The translations under genes and the position numbers were made by a program. A stretch of 64,000 nucleotides of DNA from the NCBI GenBank assembly GCA_037389465.1, contig JAZARR010000171.1, positions 2,604,001-2,668,000 of the forward strand. The letters are read 5' to 3'. Positions within the stretch are counted from its first letter, which is position 1; the number at the start of each line of letters is the position of its first letter. The notes below the pieces were generated by a model. The model did no database searches, was not told the origin of the DNA, and saw only the letters and a program-made list of their open reading frames with translations. This DNA comes from Baylisascaris procyonis. Taxonomy: Eukaryota; Nematoda; Chromadorea; Rhabditida; Ascarididae. Positions 49,670 through 62,087 of this stretch are shown here, piece after piece.

Positions 49670-49680
49670 CATATATATAA
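48740..49680 (+). mobile_element. 5'-truncated, frame-broken LINE fragment between (TA)n tracts
   Basis: The carboxyl part of a non-LTR reverse transcriptase ORF in at least four frame segments: 48781-49020 (FTYLGSTLTS, KASAAFGKLYKRLWSR), about 49020-49225 ([17 protein letters not shown]), about 49210-49410 ([26 protein letters not shown]) and 49430-49580. It ends with a C2H2-like finger, ICDRCNRTCLSRIGLVSHM. A run of seven G at 49406-49412 is a likely frameshift site. The fragment starts directly after (TA)20 and ends about 35 bp before another TA-rich tract (49616-49678). Short inverted repeats sit near both ends (ccgtcaac/gttgacgg at 48781-48812, ccgttgacttcaacgg at 49587-49602). It is not active. 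Confidence 0.85.
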
Positions 49681-52005
49681 AGATGCGAATCGGAGGTTCG
49701 AACCGAAGATCGCTAAGATGCGCCTCACGTAGACAGCTAGAAGCGTACCCATTCCAGCGAGCAAATGCGCTCTGCTTTAATACGCATCGACCTTTGCCTC
49801 AAAGCATTTATAGAGAACTTGCTTTGTCTGAAGGTCATCGCTTCTCTGCTCTGCACGAAAGCCCTAGATCTACAATTTCCCGGTCACTCCTACAAAATAA
49901 TATTTATGAGATTTATCCGTACAGCATTACTTTTGTCTTTATTTAATCTTGCATGCAAAACTTAGCCGGCTAGACAATTTATAAGGTTTTCACACAAAGA
50001 TAAGCACTAGTTTTCGTTTCTAACTAAGAATCAGGGCTTTTGAGAAATTTGCACATATTACTGGTGCAGAAAAACGATATTTTTTTCATCTCTCTAAAAG
50101 CTTTTTTTTGTAGCCAAAACGACACTCAACTATAACATCACAAAGCAACTCGCCGACGGAAACCAAAGAAGAAATCGTATAGGGTGTCGTTATTGGCCAT
50201 TCGCGTCATCCGATTTATCGATGTTCACTTCAAATGTTTTTTTATTGCTAGATATCATTTTTCAATTATACATTATATAGAGTCTAGAGTTCTAACAAAT
50301 ATCAAACCTTAAGAAGTATGCTGCAATTTCATTCCCGCATTTTCAACGTTGAATTATAAGTGATGCTTATTTTGTTTTTTCCTTCGTTGCTTCCGTATTT
50401 TGTTTGTTCTCACTATTATTTATGTAATATGGAACGACCGTTAAGCATATGACTAATTGTGCATCTATGGATGCACTTTTAGTAACGCAATACCGGAAGC
50501 AGACAAAAGCATGTCAACTTCCCTATGATCAATAAAATAAATATTTGCATCGGGCTCCAAGAAACGCTCAAAAGGGCATCGGTCAATGTCGTTGCAAAAT
50601 AACAAAAGAGATGAACAAATAACAAAGATCCTCATTTAGGTTGATTAATGTGATGATTATGTTATTGTTGTGTAAAATAAATATTCATTAGCGTTGCCGA
50701 ATGGCTTAGTTGATAGTGTCTCATGTAGGTGAACAAACATCTTTAGTTCGGATCCATCTTATGGAAAAATGTTCTCCACTCGCATGGGAAAAGCATACGA
50801 GAGTGACGATTCATAACCATCAAATTACAAAATTTATATGGATTAAAAGGGAAGTTTTGATTCAAATGGCAAAAAATGAAATCAATACAATTCTCCATGC
50901 TATGTGATCTTAATCTCCAGCACATCGATCAGAAACTATTGATAAAATACTATCCATCCATAAATCCCCATCTCATTTCTTAAATATCTTTGAATAGGCT
51001 AATAACATTAATCTGAGCAAAATTTATTACTGCATCAACATTCCAAAATAAAAATATGCACAGAAAATAAGAAATTAATAAAAATTCAAACAATCTAATC
51101 TATTCAAACAATTCCCTAATATAACAAATAATTTTCTCAAGGAATTTCATATAGACATTCATTAAAAATGATAGAAAATCTCTACTGATTATCAAATATT
51201 CATTGAACAATTTACTATGAATATACTTACTACAATATAGTGCAGATTTTCAGATGTTGCAGTAATTCGATGAGCATTTCAGTACATTTTTACGAGTAAA
51301 ATTCATTATTGAAATATTCAATATGAATTAAAAACATCCTATATAATGATATCACATGACAATTTGTCATAAATTGTACTGAAAGCAACACTGATAAAGC
51401 CAAACTCTATTGTTACCATTTCACATTTTACAGTTACAGTATTCTCTGCTCAGTCATATTCATATCGATCATTTTACTTGTATCTGTTCATAGCAATTAA
51501 TTTCTTCATGCAAACGATAATTGTTTACCGTCGATGAAGTAAAACACCGATTGCAAAGAGCACAAATTGTGCTTTTTAGATAGTCTACATGACCTTCTGC
51601 TATAGTCAATCCATTCCATCAACACTGAATGTGTTTTCCAAGGAAAGAGATACGATAAGATGTGACTGTCAGAAAGCAGATAGTTTGCGTTCATTGAAAC
51701 ATATTAACCATTTAAATTATTATGTACATAAATCATAGAAAGTGCTCAAAACCATCGCACTTATCACAACCTGAACGATTGATTTGCACTCAGTCGTCAA
51801 TAAGTTTTCTTAGAAAAGGTTGTTCCATCCATACGATTTCATGAGATGCAATGAGAGTAGGAATGAATATTTTGAGTGAGCAATATTGAACTCGTTGATG
51901 AGAACGACGACAAGATAGAGTTACCTGAGGCAATATGATCCACCTATTCGAGCTTAACGCTCACAGTCCTCATCACCCGTTAATAGAAGCAGCACTGAAC
52001 TCGAT
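49681..52005. other. Intergenic; tRNA-like fragment
   Basis: No protein gene is recognised. A tRNA-like segment lies at about 50692-50757 (see its entry). The rest is AT-rich. Confidence 0.4.
50692..50757 (+). pseudogene. tRNA-like fragment or SINE head
   Basis: The sequence has an A-box-like tggcttagttgatag at about 50702 and a B-box-like agttcggatcc at 50745-50755, 42 bp apart, as in tRNA genes. Acceptor strands do not pair well, so it is a decayed tRNA gene or the promoter part of a tRNA-derived SINE. Confidence 0.35.
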
Positions 52006-53235
52006 TCAACAGTTGAAAACAAACGCTATAATAATGGCCAAAAGATGCGCTTTAGTAGAAGCATTATTGTCACGTTGCAATTCCCTCCTCATATCATAGT
52101 CCGCTTCAGTTTCACTTAGTTTTTCGGCCATCATTCGTTTCTTGTAAGCTTCTCGTATAAGCTGCAAAAAATTTTTTGAGATTTCATTTCTTTGTACCAG
52201 ACATATAGGACTCGTATATCACTTGTGACATGTGACAACCAACTTGCTACTTTCTTTTCAACTCTCCATCCTTCCTTCCTCTCCCTCCCTTTCTCTCCCT
52301 CCAGCACCTCTTCAAAGGGACGTAAGCAGATCTCTAAGATCAATGCCGAACGCAGGTCAGAGCCAAGCTTGGGAATGGAGAGGAGTCCTAAGACGTTAAG
52401 AAAACACCACAAAAGGACCGCCGGAGTGGATATGGCAGCAAATCTTGAGGTAATTCAGCCACATGGTAATTCACGGAAAGTTTCTTGCGGCGATCGGGTA
52501 GTGTTTGTTGGCAGTTTTTAGCGCTCCACAAGCAGTGCTGGACGCGTCACCCAGCAGTTCGATCGCGGATTATCAACGAATGACTGGCTGGCTGCGTTTT
52601 CAGAAATTAAAGGAGCGAGGAATGCGATATAAATTGATTGCAACTACTCAAAAAGGGAGTAGACGCTACTAGATCAATAAAGCTGACATGGTTCAACACA
52701 AGTATTGATTGATAGAAATACTATATTGATGCCAAATAAAATAGCCTAATTTGACATGTTCAAATAATTCCACATTTATACTTTGTTATGGTTTTATTGG
52801 CACATCGTCATTGAAGTTAAATTTGCAGCACAAATGATCTTATTACAGTGTTATTAGTACTCGTTCAAGGAAGCCGAAAATAGCGTAATTTCGGCAATAT
52901 ATGTCACTTTCTTATCAACTGGAACATGAATGATTTCTGCTCAAACCTCTCCCTCTCGCCTACTTCCTTTTTCCCTCTAACGTAACCCAGTGATCAAGGT
53001 TATATTATAATCAGTAAAGAATTTGCTTTCTTTCTATCAGCATACAGAAGATAAACAACTAACGAAAGCTGCATACCTCTGCTCGGCCTTCCTTTTCTTC
53101 AATGAGTTCGGTGAAATGACTGAAAACCTCCATAACGCTCTCTCTAGCCGCTTGAGATGCATTCCTTGCCAACATGCAATATTCCGCCACATAGATGCAT
53201 GTACTCGCTCGATGACTTAAGTACAAGAAATGCTT
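52006..53235 (-). CDS. Unrecognised helical protein with hydrophobic C-terminus (last two exons)
   Basis: Exon 53235-53077 follows a tgatattacag acceptor and ends at gtatgc. It encodes YVAEYCMLARNASQAARES and FSHFTELIEEKEGRAE. Exon 52161-52006 follows ttttttgcag and continues in phase 0: LIREAYKKRMMAEKLSETEA, then DYDMRRELQRDNN, ending LLAIIIAFVFNC and TGA. The charged, Ala/Glu-rich make-up suggests long helices. The last 12 residues are hydrophobic but short for a membrane anchor. Both junctions have good signals and the product is coding-like, so the exons are probably real. The family is unknown and upstream exons were not found. Confidence 0.52.
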
Positions 53236-53477
53236 CTGTAATATCAAACATTAGGAATGCGCATTGCACAGATGGCACAGCTAGAGGGATAAACATTATG
53301 AAGTTGCTAAGGCGAGTCAGTTGCATAGTTGCAAATTTTGCAGATAACACCGATTGAAGAATATAAACTGTAAAGGTATGCAATGAGGTACTGATACTTT
53401 GTTCTGATGATGAGTTATAGAGATAGAAGTTAAAAATAGATAATGCACAATTAACTGCGTTAAAGTATACAATTCTG

Positions 53478-53582
53478 CGTTGCACGACGTGGAATGTAGT
53501 ACCTTATGACGTTGTTAACGCATCCACTATACCCTCATTCAAGCATCAACTGACTCATTTCGATCCCGTTACTTTAAGCAGT
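53478..53582 (+). mobile_element. LINE reverse transcriptase C-terminal remnant
   Basis: The frame reads RCTTWNVVPYDVVNASTIP and then SFKHQLTHFDPVTL, the WN--P-DVV-A---FK-QL pattern of LINE ORF carboxyl ends. The usual L before P is V here. It is a different subfamily from the copy at 11483. Confidence 0.6.
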
Positions 53583-53944
53583 GTTGACGAAATTCTATCC
53601 ACATTTTTGCATGTTTTCTTTTTTTGCTCCTTATACAGGTGAATGAGTTTTTCTTTTTTTTCATAACTACACGTTGAAAGAAAAAAGGGAAGGAAGAATT
53701 GAAGAAAACGTACGAGGACAGTAGCTCTTTTGGGAAAAAAGTCTGAAGGAGAGCGAATATGGATAATTGAAAGTGCCCATTAAAGCTATAGATCATAATA
53801 TGCTCAACTGTAATTTGGTGGACAAAAGTATCGGCTAAAGTTGCGTTTGACTGTCCTTGCTACTCTTGCTGCACTTTTTCCCTTTCTAGGAGCCCAGAAT
53901 GACTAAAAGTATCACTGTAGCGCATAATTAATCCATGTATATGC

Positions 53945-54036
<92 letters not shown>
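53945..54036. repeat. (TA)n microsatellite
   Basis: A TA tract of about 92 bp with one early interruption (ataca). Confidence 0.95.
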
Positions 54037-54039
<3 letters not shown>

Positions 54040-54291
54040 CAGATTTTTTTTATTGCACAGCCTATGCTCCCTAATAAATATTTGATAGATGGAAAGCAAA
54101 AGAAAGTGAAGGAACTTTGCCACTTATGTATGCTTTTGCTTTTGGTTTACCTTGTTCCTTACCACATTTCCTCCAGAAATATTTTCTTCGAAAAAATTTT
54201 CCACCTATAAGCAGCATTTCTTCTGCTAAATTATGCAATGAAATTTCATTTTATTTGGTATTAATTATATGACTCTAAAATAATATTGCAA

Positions 54292-57039
54292 CTAGTAATA
54301 AAAATCAACAAGAGTTATACGAACTTCATAGCCTGCATCATCGAAATATTCGTGAATCTTTTCAAGAACATTATCCGATCGTAGTTTTTCCATCATAGCG
54401 ACTAACGAATGTTTAGGATCGCTTTGTTGACATTGATCGATGAATTGCTCTTTGAAATAGGTGTCATTCGGATGTAGCACGCAATCTGAATGCCAAGGTT
54501 AAACCAACATAAGCAAGGTGCAAATGACTACGAATTGTACCGGTCTTCTAATTTTTTAATAAATGCGAAAAGCTGCTTAATGAGACTAGATCACCGAGTC
54601 GAATGATTGCCCAAACATCCGAAAATAATAAAAGAAACCTTACTAAGGTGTTTATGAGCAATGCCAGTCGGTTGCAAAAAATTATGAAGCAAAGAAAAAA
54701 AAAACACTATTTCTGGATCAAATGTGGCAATATAATCTTGGAAATTGCCGCATACGCAACAAATTTGGATTTGCAAATCTATCAGCGTCATTCAACGTCA
54801 CCTAGCTCATCGTATGGGGAGATCATGAATCATTATGAAACTAGTAACAGACATCATCCTGTATTTTATCCACCAACTTTCATGGTGCTATAGTTCGCAT
54901 GAGTTGGGAACCGACACTATCAGACAGACAGGCGTACGAACCGACACTATAATACAAGCGAACAGACATGCAAATCACACGAAAGTACGAGTCGACCAAA
55001 TATTCACAATGCCGCATAATCAGATATGCAGTTTTGATTGGATTTCTCGACGTTCCTTTTTTCTGTACGTCCCATGGCCCCTTCATCTACTATATCTTCT
55101 AGTTACTATGCTTGCACCATCGCCACATATTTTATTACGTTTAGTTATTGAAGAACCTTCTCGTCAGTGACAAAAGGTTATTACATCTGCTGAAACCGAT
55201 TGCAAAATTTAATTCTTTTATGATTGCCGCATTTATTCCGGAATTGTATAAAAAAATACCGCATTCTCAATGCTTTAATTATGGAAACCCAATTGTTTTT
55301 TCTATTGAGTTACTCAAAAAATCTCATTCAACAAGCGTTGTATCTGAAGATTCCATTCATAAAAACTTTAGAAATTACTTGACGATATTTGTTGACGATT
55401 TCGCATTTTTCGGCATAATCGAGTAGGCCACCCCAAACGCGATCATATTCGATCATCGCTTTCAGACGCATCGTTTGATCACCGATAACACGTCGCATTT
55501 CTTTAATCAATATTTTTATTATGCACCTGCAAATAAATGAAATTTACCTAGCAATTCGGAAGTTCAAAGTGGTCGCTTCAAGTATTCCCCCCTCCCCAAT
55601 TCCCTACCCCCTACCCCATCATAAACTGATGTTGTGATATTATCAATTTATACTAATGACCATGTTCTATATAAGTTATCGACAGCCTTGTAAATATACA
55701 AACCAGTTTTGTTCTACGATCCACTCAGGTGAAGTCTCAAGAAAAGCGTTAATAACGTAGCGTGCCAACTTTTATATATTTGCATAACCGTTTTGTCGAT
55801 AGACACATATGCAAAAGTGTATAGAATGATGTCCATTTCGTTGGCATACTTCCAACCAAATGCCCATTTTTTCATTTTATTTTATAATTTCGTCTATTTA
55901 TCTAAATAATTCATTAAATCATGAAAATTTTGGACCTAGGAATAACGGTGTTTCTAAAATCTCAGGAATAATTTAATTGAGTGCCTGTAAGCAGCGATTG
56001 CCTCAGTGTCTTCATATTGCTCTTGGAATCCTTGAACCTCATCGTAAATAGCTCCCAATATCTGTAAAAGATTGTATGCACAAAGATTGCTTCAAAATAC
56101 TTTCAAAGGAATTTATTCAACGAATGCGGTTATAACTAAGGATATTTCAGCGCTTGTTTCTAGAACGATAAAAGTCGACACTTCGAAGAAAAAGATTTTT
56201 TTTTTGTAAAACATATCGCATCTAGTGAAAGTTTCCTATCGCTCTGCGTTGAGGTGTGAGTCTCTCGCCTGTCCGATATAACAATAAACTTCAAATTCAA
56301 CTTTATTTAAACGACATAAAACGACCTCCAAATTCAACTTCAACTTCAAATTTATTTAGTAGTCGCTTGGTAGAATAAGCTCATACAGTACAAATCAATA
56401 GAGTTATATGTATGACATTCTGAAAGAAGTCACTGAAATATTATGCATGCTGAAATAATATTCTTAATGCAAGTCCCCTCTTCTGCTTTTATTATTCTCT
56501 ACAATAAATCATCGCGAGTTTACTATAGTTAGTTACGAAAGCAAGCGGCTCTAAATCGTTTCTTTTTGCGTATTTATGGAAGCTTATATTCAATCTATAG
56601 ATGTAAAGTTACATGGTCGTAGATTGCATAGATCGTTTTTATAAGCTTTATGAGCGAATAAAGAATAAACGTTGTACATTGAATTCATTAAAGCATGAAA
56701 GCATATCATTTAATTCACTCATATTGTTCGCTTCAAACATTGAGCTTCAACGACAGTGAAGAATAAAGAGTGACAAACGTTTTCAATTTCAACGAAACTC
56801 ATCAATAAAGCGAATATTACAAACGGAAGTAATGTCTGATAGAAATTCAACAAATTTTGCCGAATGCTATTGTCAACGAAACAACTTACGCTGCCGACAC
56901 CATATCCATCAGCAGCTTTCCTTAGTGCTCTTGTTACTGCTTGATCCACCTTCCATTTTTTCATCGGGAAGCAATCTTCACGAGCGGTAACAGACATTAC
57001 GATAAGTGCCAACACTATTGCACCAATATGAGGCAACAT
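54292..57039 (-). CDS. Small secreted helical protein
   Basis: Four exons: 57039-56890 (ATG), 56061-55985, 55526-55384 and 54485-54292 (TAG), giving about 187 residues. The N-terminus MLPHIGAIVLALIVMSVTA is a signal peptide. The mature protein is charged and helical: AVTRALRKAADGYGVGS, YDEVQGFQEQYEDTEAIAA, KEMRRVIGDQTMRLKAMIEY, DAGYEVRITLVDFYY. It has a few cysteines but no cystine-knot pattern. The ATG lies one base after an acttgtag, a possible trans-splice acceptor. Intron 2 starts GC (ag/gcactc), supported only because no GT is available in phase. The third junction is uncertain: I used a gtcaag donor, and an extra small exon is possible. I do not recognise the family. A nematode excretory-secretory protein is an inference. 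Confidence 0.6.
56285..56400 (-). mobile_element. Possible LINE 3' tail
   Basis: On the minus strand, gcttattctaccaagcgact is followed by ctaaataaatttgaagttga and gaagtt-type repeats, like a non-LTR 3' end with a short-repeat tail. It lies between the signal-peptide exon region and intron 1 of the secreted gene. There is no coding remnant. Confidence 0.3.
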
Positions 57040-58121
57040 CCTACAAGTTGCGTTGAATTCAGACACTCATTCAAAAGAAGTCAGACACTCATGCGCGTAA
57101 AATTGTCGGTTCTTTATAGATGCACATGACATCTACAAATATGGGAAACTGTGCTCTGAATTCGGTGCTCTATACCAGTGAAATCAAGCATATTTGCGTC
57201 ATGGCCAACTGCTCGAGAATTTTTTACCTATGCCACAAAGATCGTTCCGAACATAAAAACAGAGTTCGAGAATCGAGAACAGCGTCATGAACATCAAAGA
57301 TGATTAATTAGATGCTGCATAAGCATCATACCTTCCCAAGAATATGAGCTTTCCCATCGGTAACGTAAACACAAAGGAACTAGAGAAGTTGTAGTAATCG
57401 AACAAACGAATTCAGATCTATTTTTATCGACCAAAACTTGGCTCTCACTTTTTCTGGCTTTTTTCGGCTGCAACTGAAAGATCGAAAAGATACTTCTGGT
57501 TAATCAAGGACCTTTTCTTTTGATCAGATCAGGACTTATCAGCGAAGAATGGAAGGTCAAAAGAAAAAACTTTTTTCCAGCCGTAGCGCTACAGTCGGCA
57601 CAGACATGTAACAATTCACATTTGAGAACGTGATGTGAAATGGTTTCACAAAGAACCAAGGCAAATCAACGGGGTTTGCCAGAATACAAAAAAACTTCGT
57701 GCAGGGGAAGTTTAGATAAAATAGCTGATTGGGAGGTGGGGAGTGACCGATTGGAGGAATATAACCATTGAAGCACATCTCAAAGCGTTCATACCATATG
57801 AATGAGTTTAACATTTGTTTATTGATAGTGAGAACTCGTTTCATATTCTTTCATAACGGCTTTTGTCCACATTGAAAAATGCTTTCCATATTTGCGCCAC
57901 TTACTGTGAGTTAACTTTGTTGCAGGTGAAATTCTTCGAACAGTTAGATGGTATTTTAAATATAATACTGGATAAGTATGTACAGTTCATAAATGTAAGT
58001 AATATCACAACATAATTATACGATCAGGTGAACTCATAATTAAAGGTAAAACTTTTGAATTGAAGTAACATTTGAAAGTAGAGAAGAGTATCAATATGAC
58101 GTTAGATTTTGTACTGAGGAA

Positions 58122-58180
<59 letters not shown>
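58122..58180. repeat. (TA)n microsatellite
   Basis: A TA tract of about 58 bp in intergenic DNA. Confidence 0.95.
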
Positions 58181-58184
<4 letters not shown>

Positions 58185-60734
58185 ACGAATCAAAAAAGCC
58201 CTTTCACAAAGAAACTGATAAAAATGTGAACACTGCCAATGGTTTTTTTTGTTTAAATTCCATTCTTAAGCTTTCGAGAGAGATTCGATATTTTATTTTA
58301 TCATACATTCTGATAACATTTATCATACTTAGTTGAGCAAGTTTTATTTGATATATGATTCACTGAATTTATATTGTTGCATAGGACGAGAATTTTTAAA
58401 TTTCGTTGATTAAAAATAAAAAAAAAGGATTAATTAAAAAATATCTTAGTGAAATTTCTTACTTTGCTTTTCCTTATTTATACGATGAGAAAAAATATTA
58501 TTACATTTATTTTATTTCTTCTTATTCTGCAAATTTGCCAATGCCGATGTTAGCATAAATAGTATGAACTTCACTTACTACATTAATCTGCCTAATTGTA
58601 GTGTAAATCATGATGTATGCATTCTCGTTCTCCCTCTCTCCCTCTCCCACGTCTCCTTCTTCTTCCTCTCCCTCTCTCTCTCCCTCTCTGTTGATAGTCT
58701 GGGTATGTTTGATTAATCTGCGTTTAGTTTTTTTGAGCGCACGAATATTTTCGTGCTAGAGAGCATTGTAACTGAAACGTCGTTGAACCTTGTTATTCAC
58801 CAATTGCGGTTCATTCTGAGAATGACTGATAGTAACGATGATCACTACAGTAATACAGTTACATATCAGGGCAAATGCTACCTATTTAACTTGTGTTTAT
58901 AGCTTTAGAAAGGAACAGATCGAAACGGCACAAAGTGAAATACTATGGGAATAAGCAAAGTAAATGTCAGCGTGAATAAGATCGCTGAGTTGGATATTGT
59001 TAGATATACAAAAGCTATCATATATCAATACAAGTTTATCCACCTTTTATTTCTAAAAGTCATCGACGAGCCACTGAACAACAACAAACGTATAACAATA
59101 CAAACAGAGGTAAGCTCGATATGTGTCTATCAATGAGCAATACCGCTCAATAAGACACCTAATCAAATAGCATGTAGATGAATCACCGTTATCAGATTGC
59201 TTCACTATGCTAGCAGTTCAGACTGCAGCTTGCCATGTAGGCGTTCCATTCGATGATGACAATGTGAGATAAAAAATTGATAGAATCAAATAAACTTTTG
59301 GGTAAATTGGGATTCCCAAAGGCAACCGAATATACTTGCAGAATATAGATATTAAATGAACCAAAGCAAATTGTAAAGTAAGTGGGCAAGAGATATTGCT
59401 GTCTGATATAAAGTCTTTCCACACAAAATAGTTTCTCCACGTGAGGAGTTCATACACCATAAAGAGCTCTCGCCTTTCCTCGATGCGCTAAGCAGCCGAT
59501 GTTATGCAGGCTGTTTAACACAGCAAAGGAAATAAGACAAGGGAAATGCAACTTCTAGTGTTCATTGAACTTTTCATCACCAAGTAGCGGCCGACCCGAT
59601 AACTGTGACAATGCACTATTTGCAAAAATAAACTTTTATGCACAAATTTAAACAACATTAAAGAGCGTTAGTTAGATCGTTCACCGGAAACACCGATAGA
59701 ATGATTCATCGTCGAAATGTATTTTGCGATAGTATGTTTAATTTTTGCTTCAAGATGATTCCCTCACAACTGGCGGCTCGTCAGAAATTAGGCATTACCA
59801 TGCAAAGGAATCATTTCACATCAATAGCTAGATTACTATAACGACATATTTTTTACTGTCAAGTATAATATGATACCGAAATTTCGAATCCGCTGTAAGA
59901 TTGCCTTCGTGATTATTGGGTACCTCGCCAGCAACAATATCAATACAATACATCACTAAAATTGAACAACGGGAATCAATTTCCCATTAAGCAAAAGACA
60001 TCTTCCCGAGTTTTGCATCCATCGCTTCGGCCACTTACCTAAAAACACCAATCAGCGACAACGCAAATCTTGATGCAAAGAAATGAACTCATGAAACAAA
60101 ATAATTCTTTATCATTATCACTTCATCACTTTTGTTCATGTTTCGAAAGAAAAATCGAAGACTTACTATTAACTTTTGAACTACACACAATGTGCAATCA
60201 TAAAAACAACTAATTATCAATAAACCTTGATTTTGATAATAGTAATGTTAGTCTACTCTTTCAAAGAGGTCTCAAATATTGGACCGTTTAATAGAGAATT
60301 TGACAGCAGCCAAAATCTCACTTCTATTACCACATTTTTAGCAAAGAAACGACATTACATGTTTTCGTGTTCTGAGCTGAGAAAAAAGTGAAGTGAGATG
60401 GGAAGTGAAAATGGTTGGAGGGACAAGGGGATGGATGCAAGAGCAATAGTCGATCTAAAGAAATGCAGCCGCAATTTTGACGTAGAAGGCCGAAAGGTGA
60501 GTCTATCTTAGAACAATAGGTGTAGAGAGCGATTACGATGTGGCCGCAACACGTTGATAAGACTCCAAGATGTGCATATGAAGAGGGGCTTTTTTGTAAG
60601 TTAAACCAGTAGGCTATAAATCAAGCGGAAATAGTGTGCCATAAAAGGTAAGTCAAAGAAAACCATGATCATGCAGGCAGATCAAACGATTGCCCAGCAC
60701 GCGTCTTCATTCAAGCCTGAGGCAGAATCGGGGA

Positions 60735-60742
60735 TATAAAAG
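60735..60742 (+). promoter_or_regulatory. Candidate TATA box
   Basis: tataaaag sits in ggggatataaaaggagttga, with GC-richer DNA and a 74-codon open frame (60796-61020) starting about 55 bp downstream. It is a classical core-promoter arrangement, but the downstream product is not recognised. Confidence 0.35.
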
Positions 60743-62087
60743 GAGTTGATGTGCTCACCTATTCATTCCAGCTTCGAGACTGGTCTTAAGGCCGGGTGCG
60801 CCTACCTGTGGCCGTGGGAGCGTCTGCGGTGATCGGCGGCATCGCGAAGTTCAACTGCGGAATCGTGTCGGCTATTGAAGCTATTCTAGTTTCCCTTCTT
60901 GTTTGTCACCCAATTGTTAAGTGTAACAAAATGCCTACCCTTATACCTGTGCTGTCTCACAATTTGCTCGACCACATCTCGATAGAAGACGTAGATCCTC
61001 AAGAGGACCTGAACGACTAGACGAGCCAAAAGGAGCTGATCTTTACATTTTACTATTCTTTATAGGTTCATGAACTATTTTGTGAAATCCAAGTACCTTC
61101 AATCTGAAGTTCGACGTTACCGTACTTTTTGGCACGTCCTACCATGCTTTCAGCACCATCACAATTCCCATGATTTTATGGTGCTCCCATACTTTCTGAA
61201 GTACAGTAATAGCAATTACCGTACTTCCGATGTGAACTGTGTGATTCAATCAGTGTACATTAGCAAAATCCAAAGTTTTTATTTTGGCATCATTGCATAA
61301 CGTTACGTGAAACCACAAAGAAGCGCTAATTATGCTCCAAAAATTTCGCAGACATACAACGATAGCAATACGAATTAGCCTTCCCACTAGCATCGTAGCA
61401 AAGACTGGACTCATTCCCCTCCGCTTCCTCCTTTCCTTCTTCTCATTTAATAAGTGGATTGGGGAAGTATGAAGTGAGGAATCAGCTACTGCAAAAAACC
61501 TTAAGGAAATAATTCCTACGAACTGGATCAAACATCCCAATGACAGTTGCATCTATGCGTATTTCTTCTTCTACGCTATGTCCAAGATCCAACAACAATT
61601 ACCGACATTTCTTTTTATTACTCATCGAAATCGACTAAGAAAATTCTATTTTTTTCAGGCAATGAAACATTTTTATGAAGTTTTTTTTTAATCAGGAAAA
61701 TGTACCAGCCTAATCGCCATTCGCCCTCACTAGACGCAATATGCTAGCCTCGCCACTATGCCAACGATCAGCCAGAAGGATTCTTTACCTGTGCAATCTC
61801 ATCCTTCCAACTAAGCTCAACCAAAATACACTAAGATCTCCTTATCGTCCTCTCTCCACCAAATTCCTCACTTTAACAACAACCAATTACTAGTTATTAA
61901 AGGAAACATAGTCCTAGAACGATGACAACATCAAATAATCATACCATATTATCATACCGCATTACCAACACCTCTAAATACCTTAATTACCTTAGTTTCT
62001 TTGGAAAGCCGATTATGCTAAAGTATCAATAACAACATGAGACAGAGACATACAATTTGAGATTAAAACAACTTTTGCTTGAAAGAT

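Larger units (their letters stand above)
53236..54291. other. Intergenic or intronic; LINE remnant and microsatellite
   Basis: Contains the LINE remnant at 53478-53582 and a (TA)n tract at 53945-54036. No exon is recognised. Confidence 0.45.
57040..62087. other. Intergenic; no gene recognised with confidence
   Basis: Holds a (TA)n tract at 58122-58180, a CT-rich tract at 58620-58690, and a GC-richer promoter-like segment at 60720-61020 described in findings. Open frames at 57557-57844, 59218-59460 and 61250-61552 lack support. Confidence 0.4.

Noticed and set aside
49684..49720. ggttcgaacc as a tRNA B box downstream of the LINE fragment
   Set aside because: No A box at the right distance and no stems can be formed; the 10-mer is a simple palindrome.
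52304..52449. Plus-strand exon-like stretch with KGRKQISKINAERRSEP, good acceptor and gtaatt donor
   Set aside because: It lies in the intron of the minus-strand gene at 52006-53235, has no partner exons, and no family pattern was recognised. It remains possible but is weaker than the opposite-strand model.
53023..53220. Plus-strand 65-codon open frame
   Set aside because: Antisense shadow of the minus exon 53235-53077, which has acceptor, donor and a phase-matched partner.
57557..57844. 95-codon minus-strand open frame, Phe/Pro-rich
   Set aside because: No signal peptide, domain or splice signals; A/T-rich context makes chance likely.
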